From positions 9,701,816 to 9,765,815 of the forward strand of contig NW_024725489.1 in assembly GCF_018991925.1 (NCBI RefSeq): DNA of 64,000 bases, given 5' to 3'. This stretch comes from Homarus americanus. Taxonomy: Eukaryota; Arthropoda; Malacostraca; Decapoda; Nephropidae. Under the pieces are notes generated by a model. That model saw only the letters and a program-made list of their open reading frames with translations. It was not told the origin of the DNA and did no database searches. Position numbers and translations under genes: made by a program. This document shows, piece by piece, positions 58,221-64,000 of the stretch (positions are counted from its first letter, which is position 1; every line of letters begins with the position of its first letter).

Positions 58221-59113
58221 TATTGGAGTTAAAACCTATGATGAAATTTGTGAATTGGTGCACTAGAGCAGTATTTGAAAGGTGTCCCCACATACGTCCG
58301 TATGTACTCTTGTGAGAAGGAAGTTACAACTATTGAAAGAGCTGCCATTTTAGCGGAAAATTTCAGTCTTATTCATAAACAAAGTTAATGAGGTTCCAGG
58401 CCAAGCCGTGACTCCAGCTCAAGGTGGTAAGCACCCGTTTGGTACCATAGGTAATAAACTTTCCTTTGAGAATGTTGGCAGAGGTTCTGATGGTCATGGT
58501 AGTAATGGATTTAGCGGGGTTATGACTTTTGGGTGTTTTTATTGTAGAAAGCCTGGTCACTCTATTGCCCAATGTCCTAAGCTCAAAGCTAAGGAGTCCC
58601 ATGAAACGCCTGTTGCTAATTTTGCATTTGTCTCAGCAGATGCTGTTGCTGTGGTTTCTGACCCAGTTTGCGTGGATCCTAAGGATTTCTTCCAGCCCTT
58701 TCAGTTTCCTGGTTTTGTGTCCGTCTCCGAGGGTAGTCCTGCTGTCCCTGTGAGTATTTTTGAGGAATACTGGTGCTTCACTTAGTATTCTGTTGAAAAG
58801 TACTCTTCCATCTGTGGAAGAGGTTTATACTGATGAGCATGTTGTGTTGCGGGGAGTTAGTGGAACCACTTGCGTTCCTTTGTGTAAAGTGTATCTTCGG
58901 ACGGACCTTTTGTCTCAGCCAGTTACAATAGGGGTTCAGGAGGTTTTGCCAGTGGAAGGAGTAACGTTCCTCTTGGGAAATGATATAGCTGGTAACCTTG
59001 TTGTTCTGGATCCAGTTGTGTACTCCCCACCTTTGAGTAATAACCCTGCTGCAGACCTTGTGAGTAATTGTGTTGGGTTATTCCCTTCAGGTGCTGTTGT
59101 ACTGCGCACATGA
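58221..59113 (+). pseudogene. gypsy-4 knuckle and protease
   Basis: Frame 58408-58785 has the knuckle CFYCRKPGHSIAQC and a linker; after a one-base shift near 58760, frame 58760-59113 has RNTGASLSILLKSTLP, the retropepsin entry with Asn replacing the catalytic Asp of DTG, then FLLGNDIAGNLVV (the second conserved protease motif). The Asn change alone would abolish activity. Ends at TGA 59111-59113 without RT. Confidence 0.75.
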
Positions 59114-60527
59114 TTGTCATCCTTAATATCTCTTTAATTCATATTACGCTACCTAACATCCAAATCCACCGCACTTGTATAGTCACAGAAAAGGGGAAAC
59201 GTTGGTAAAGGATAACTCACCTACTGTATGTTATTTTATACGAATTGTACCAAGGTGCGGTCATTTAATATTAAGTGTATGTACTCATAGAATTAAAGAG
59301 AACTCAAGGTATCCATAGGATGATTGGGGAAGGTCCAATTGATGCGGACTAGTTTACTGTAAGGGATAAGTGTAGATCGTGTTTGAAGGTCATACTATTT
59401 ACGTCTGTGAACGATTAGTGAGCATAGCTACCGCAGGTATCAGATGAAAATATAAGAGAACAATGATCTGGAAAAAGGATAAATGTATCAGACTTATGCG
59501 AAGTGTTGGAAGTGATCCAGAAACTATACTACAAAGAAATTATCTTGTATGCCTCGGTGTGAGCTTAATACACCTCGTTATCTCATGTGACGAATAACCA
59601 CGAACAATGCAATGATCAGAGAATCTTATGAATGTGTTCAATGATTGCAACGTGTGAGGGGAGGATCCCTAAATACAGATTGAAGGGAAGTGGATATATC
59701 CACGCCATGAAAATACGAAGCAAGGCTTTGTTCGATGCTAGCGTCCATTCCGCCCCAGGCTACTGTTTTGAGTTATTGATATAGCCCAATTAATTTCCCC
59801 AGGAACTGGCAAACCAGATCCTTTCTTTAGTATGTAATTTAGGATTAAGGTGTATAATTATAAGGCATAAGGTCACAATAGATAGGAAAGTGTACATGTG
59901 AAAACCAGAATAATATCAAAATGAAAATTAAAGATTGGAATCTGTAGGCCTAGTTCAGTGAGAGATGCGGGGCACCGCGCTCAGTTATACCCGCTCTCTC
60001 ATCAAAACAGGTCAGTGAACTCCATCGTGCTTCATTCAGCCCTAAAAAGACTTATCTAGCAGTTGTTTACATCTTGAAACCTTGCCTGATGTTATAAAGT
60101 GAAGTATTAGTTGTACTAGTGTGTGATGATAAGAGCCCATCAGGCCTTCATCAGTTATAACCTCTCTCTCATCAAAACAGGTATGCACGCTTCCAGAGCG
60201 TCGCCATTACCACCACTCTGAGGAACGCACCATGCAGGGTGTGTCTGCTTACGACCATTATGCACCTCCACTGTGGATCTGTGGATACCCTACATATCAC
60301 CACCCAGGATAGGAGAAAATAATTGTATGTTTGAGAAGATTCGCGGTCGCTACGTGGAGCAACCTAATAATACCAGGCGTGGAACCAGTACTGGTATGCT
60401 TACTTGGGAAGTATCCCATCTACTCCGCAAGAGTAGAGTCTGAACGAGGTACCTGGTATGTGTACCTAAGAATACCAAGGAGTTCCATACTTTTAGGTGT
60501 GGAGTGTACCCGGGATGTGGTGCTATG
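59114..60527. other. Gene-free stretch with a 32-bp direct repeat
   Basis: No coding frame with motifs. TCAGTTATAMCCNCTCTCTC followed by ATCAAAACAGGT occurs at 59981-60012 and 60151-60182, 170 bp apart. Nothing else recognised. Confidence 0.45.
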
Positions 60528-60600
60528 ATATAACATGTGGTGCTGTAATGTAACATGTGGTGCTGTAATGTAACATGTGATGCTATACTCTCACAGGTGG
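60528..60600. repeat. 20-bp tandem repeat, about 3.5 copies
   Basis: GTGGTGCTGTAATGTAACAT repeated, first and last units diverged. Lies upstream of the possible LTR end at 60860. Confidence 0.75.
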
Positions 60601-60861
60601 TGCAGTCTGTTGTGTTGGGTGTTATGGTAAGAAGGAATGACCGAGGTAAGGAGGTCATGGGTTGTTATGAAGAATTAAGATGATAATAGTAATTATTTGA
60701 TGTAAGACGTGTATTGTTGTGAAGTGTAATGAACATAATAGTTGTTCTTCTGATGAAGGCCAACTCTTTTTGTATTGTGACGGGATGCAATGAAAAACCC
60801 AATCCAGTGCCTAGCTTACTCTGCCCGCTACCTAACGAGCTACAAACTGTCCAGGGGGGTC

Positions 60862-60875
60862 TGGTGGCAGCGACT
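60862..60875 (+). promoter_or_regulatory. Possible primer-binding site of a gypsy derivative
   Basis: TGGTGGCAGCGACT, preceded by LTR-end-like CAGTGCCTAG ... TGTCCAGGGGGGTC that also occurs in similar form at about 28400-28450. Beginning with TGG fits a tRNA CCA end. Confidence 0.4.
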
Positions 60876-60914
60876 TTAAAAATAAGAATAGAGTTAAGTT
60901 ATCCCCTTAGAATT

Positions 60915-61492
60915 AGTGACCCCCGAATCGGGCAGTATACTGTAACCCGTAGTCAAGTTAAAATGGTGACATATGGGACAGATGTGAGTGATCAATGTGA
61001 TGTTTTGCCTGATTATGATTTGAATGGACTGTTTGATGTTAAGCCAGAGCTATTAGATGCAGGTTTAGTGGATCAACCTGTTAGTGATGTGTCAAGTGAT
61101 GTAAAGACAGATTCTCAGGATCATGTGAATGTTGATTTCAGTAGCCTTCCTGTCACAAGAGAGATATTAATTTCTGCTCAAAAGTCTGACCAGTAGTTGA
61201 TTCCATTATTTGCTAGGGCTGTATCAGAACCAGAGAGCCATTATGAATCTAGTGTTTCTTCAGGCATAGCAGGTTTTTGCCATACATGTCATGTATACCA
61301 GTTAGCTGGTAAGCCCAATCAAGTATTGTCACCTGCACCTTTAAAACCTGTACCTGTTGTTGATGAGCTATTTGCAAAAGTAATCATTCAGTGTGTTGGC
61401 CCTCTTCCTAAAACTGAGTGTGATAATGAATATTTGTTACCGGTGATGTGAGTTTCCACTAGATATCCGGAAGTTATACCTGTGCGTTCACT
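60915..61492 (+). pseudogene. gypsy integrase N-terminal fragment
   Basis: YTVTRSQVK marks the RNase H-integrase linker of this gypsy group; then SLPVTREILISAQKSDQ, a TAG, LIPLFARAVSEPESHYES, the zinc-binding FCHTCHVYQLAGKPNQV (second Cys of the pair changed to Tyr context), APLKPVPVVDELFAKVII and QCVGPLPKTECDNEYLL, where Gln replaces the first catalytic Asp. It follows the primer site after only about 40 bases, so gag, protease, RT and RNase H have been deleted. Confidence 0.7.
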
Positions 61493-61523
61493 TGGTTTAT
61501 ATTATATTATATTGGTTTATCTA

Positions 61524-61762
61524 ATATACTATAGGACTAGGCGTGTGTGTGTGTGTGTGTGTATTCTGGGCAGCCGAAACGGCACAATCGTTTTTCATCA
61601 AACTTGGTGGAAGAATCGCAAACAATTCGTAGATTGGAACAAATCTGGTCCCATATCGATGGTTTCTTTAGGAAGCCATTACATAACCATTTTATTTACG
61701 CTGGAAAAAGATGCAAGTCTACGGACTTCGCGCACCCTCATTCGTTGTACGCTGTCAGCCCA
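61524..61762 (+). repeat. Dispersed repeat, copy 1
   Basis: Starts TATACTATAGGACTAGGCGT and a GT run, then CTGGGCAGCCGAAACGGCAC ... AAGTCTACGGACTT. Direct copy at 63655-63916. The open frames across it are not conserved between copies, so it is non-coding. Confidence 0.8.
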
Positions 61763-62747
61763 CGATTGCGGTTATCATACGGCTCCCTCCTCCTCCCCCC
61801 ACTTTTTTCTTTAACCTACTTTTTTTAACGTTGTTTGGATTAATAAAGGAAAGAAGATGAGTAAATAGAAGAATAAAGAAGGCGAAACAGAAAATAGTTA
61901 GAGATAACAGGTGGGGGGGAGCTGAGTTTCGTCCTGCGTCTGAATGCGCAGTTTCAACGTTACCTGACGACCTTACAGCTATAGTGTATACTTATTCCTG
62001 TGGGTGACTGTACATGGAGAAAGAGAAGAGATAAAAAGATAATAACAGGAATGCATGGAGAAGATGACTACAATAGACACAGGGTGAATATAGACAGTGA
62101 AACAGATAGGAGGTTGACAAAAATAGACAGATTCATACATGCACAAATAGACAATATGGCAACTAACATGACAGACAGACAGCTGACTGACTGGTTCACA
62201 TTAGACAAACAGGCAGACACACGCCAACAACGGATAAGACAGACAGATTTGACGACACAAAGAGTACACACGGTCTTACATTCAAACACCACGCAGACGA
62301 ACAGACAGTAGGGATGGCAATAGACAGGACGGAAAGACTTGAGACAGATTAGAAGGCATTTATAAACAAGAATAACACCAAATTGACCATAGCTGCGTCA
62401 GTGAGGGTAGGAGGTCTTACATCCACCAGCGTAAATAATAAGACCCAACACCCTCGCGCAGAAAGAACATCGATGGTCGGTCAGTCATGTGAGATGGGCC
62501 TAAAACTGACTAATGTAGATGATGACTATGATGACTTAACACAGGTGATGACTTAAGCAGATGGTGACTAATCTAACCAGAATCAAGGTCACTTCTCTTC
62601 ATAATATAATTTATCTCGGAATGATCATCTGTGATTTCTAATATTTTTTTTTATGATTTTAACCTCTCCTTATGGCGAATATTTCTTTAACTAATTATTC
62701 TAACCTTTATTCTATATCTTCTTATAGTATATTAGATACTGTAAGTA
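61763..62747. other. Gene-free stretch
   Basis: Purine-rich with AGACAGACAG-type runs near 62100-62310; the 103-codon frame there is low-complexity and has no motif. No structure recognised apart from short simple repeats. Confidence 0.45.
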
Positions 62748-63654
62748 TCACGACCACGACCATGATTACAACAACCACGACCATGATTATAACAACCACG
62801 ACCATGATTATAACAACCACGACCATGATTATAACAAGCACGACCATGATTATAACAAGCACGACCATGATTATAACAACCACGACTATGATTATAACAA
62901 CCACGACTATGATTATAACAACCACGATCATGATTATAACAACCACGATTATGATTATAACAAGCATGACCATGAATATAACAACCACGACTATGCTTAT
63001 AACAACCACGACTATGATTACATGAACCACGACCACGATTATAACTACCACGACTATGATTATAGCAACCACGACCATGATTATAACAACCACGACCATG
63101 ATTATAACAACCACAAACATGATTATAATAACCACGACTATGATTATAACAACCACGACTATGATTACAACAACCACGAACATGATTATACAACCAAGAC
63201 CATGATTATAACAACCACGATCATGATTATAACAACCACGAATATAATTATAACAACCACGACCATGATTATAACACTCACGACCAAAATTAAAACAACC
63301 ACAACTATGATTACAACAACCACGACTATGATCTTAACCACGACTATGATTATAACAACCACGACCATGATTATAACAACCACGAAAATGATTATAACAA
63401 CCACGACCATGATTATAACAACTACGACTATGATTTTAACAACCACGACTATGATCATAACCACGACTATAATTATAACAACCACGACCAGAGTATAACA
63501 ACCACGACCATCTGGAAAACGATGTTGCTGTACACTGTCAGCAGGACGGCGGTTGTTCGCTAGCCAAGCACGAGCTTTCGAACTTTCTCGCCTCGGTAAA
63601 CTGTACAACCGGACTCGCCACCGATCACGAAGGGCCCACGATCACTTGTATTAG
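62748..63654 (+). repeat. 21-bp satellite array with conserved flank, copy 2
   Basis: 62748-63513 has about 36 units of AACCACGACCATGATTATAA plus C, with single changes mostly at the same positions and a few shorter units. 63514-63654 is the flank (CTGGAAAACGATGTTGCTGT ... GAAGGGCCCACGATC), inverted with respect to 51485-51600. Confidence 0.9.
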
Positions 63655-63916
63655 ATACTATAGTAGGACTAGCTGTCTGTCTGTTCTGGGCAGCCGAAAT
63701 GGCACAATCGTTTTTCATCAAACTTGGTGGAAAAATCGCAAAAAATTCAAAGAGTGGAACAACCTGGTCCCATGTCGATGGTTTCTTTAGGAAGGCATTA
63801 ATTAACCATTTTATTTACGATGGAAAACGAAGCAAGTCTACGGACTTGGCGCACCCTAATTAACCATGCAAGTCTACGGACTTGCTGCACCCTCATTCGC
63901 TATGCGCTGTCAGCCG
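63655..63916 (+). repeat. Dispersed repeat, copy 2
   Basis: Matches 61524-61762 from ACTATAGTAGGACTAGC to GCGCTGTCAGCC. It has a small internal duplication of AACCATGCAAGTCTACGGAC type near 63860-63885. Starts directly after the satellite flank. Confidence 0.8.
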
Positions 63917-63920
63917 GATA

Positions 63921-63972
63921 CAATACAGTACAATACCATACAATACCATACCATACCATACCATACAATACA
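63921..63972. repeat. (ATACC)n/(ATACA)n pentanucleotide repeat
   Basis: About ten units alternating CATAC and AATAC near the window end. Confidence 0.8.
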
Positions 63973-64000
63973 CAACGAACTTTAAATATTTGTAAGAATA

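Larger units (their letters stand above)
56582..59113 (+). mobile_element. gypsy-4: gag-protease remnant carrying a hAT element
   Basis: A primer-like site, gag, knuckle and protease, with nothing recognisable after the protease. hAT-1b is inserted in gag (57479-58212, 8-bp duplication). RT, RNase H and integrase are absent downstream up to 60860. LTRs not defined. Confidence 0.65.

Noticed and set aside
61996..62334. 103-codon Asp/Arg/Thr-rich frame
   Set aside because: Derived from AGACAGACAG-like simple sequence; no conserved block.
62672..63608. Long frames over the second satellite array
   Set aside because: Same cause: tandem 21-bp units. Shorter units break the frames.

Overview
The window is repeat-dominated animal DNA. 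I found no convincing host gene, tRNA gene or rRNA gene: almost every coding-like stretch belongs to a transposable element. Short TTAGG units, many RNase H-bearing LINEs, BEL and gypsy LTR elements, hAT elements, long (TA)n arrays and a 21-bp satellite suggest a large, repeat-rich arthropod genome, perhaps a decapod crustacean. That assignment is inference; no single-copy gene is available to test it.

Layout. 1-1618: minus-strand LINE remnant (LINE-D) split by a solo gypsy LTR with a GGAAC duplication. 2577-5858: a complete young gypsy insertion (gypsy-1) with GTACC duplication, two LTRs, primer site, purine tract and one open gag-protease-integrase-tail frame, but no reverse transcriptase. 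6958-9985: a CR1-like LINE (LINE-F) ending in a long (ATT)n array. 12195-26595: a nest. Gypsy-2 is interrupted inside its integrase by gypsy-3; the 5' LTR of gypsy-3 is interrupted by a 6.4-kb LINE (LINE-G, 11-bp duplication); LINE-G in turn carries a pogo-like end, a tRNA-derived SINE and a small hAT element. 26596-30093: LINE ORF1 remnant, an LTR-like piece and a hAT pseudogene. 30607-32402: an inverted-repeat DNA transposon inside a (TA)n array, with a long open exon.

32575-50338 is one BEL/Pao element on the minus strand. It was opened between protease and RT by LINE-B (7-bp duplication ATTAGAC, 5' inversion of the twin-priming type), and LINE-A, nearly intact, sits in the 3' tail of LINE-B. 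50355-51292 is a Helitron 3' end with a helicase remnant. 51485-55200 holds a 21-bp satellite, a LINE-G relative and LINE-C. 56582-61492 holds two gypsy derivatives, one carrying a second copy of the small hAT element with a perfect 8-bp duplication. 62748-63654 is a second 21-bp satellite array in the opposite orientation.

How it works together. The most coherent pattern is that all the gypsy copies keep gag and/or protease and/or integrase pieces but none keeps RT-RNase H. Gypsy-1 does so with an undamaged reading frame, which makes it a candidate RT-less, trans-mobilised element. The other notable candidates are the paired hAT derivatives that retain only an 86-residue dimerisation domain, and the inverted-repeat element at 30.6-32.4 kb, whose transposase family I could not name. 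Nested order was read from target-site duplications and from restored reading frames, not from an alignment program.
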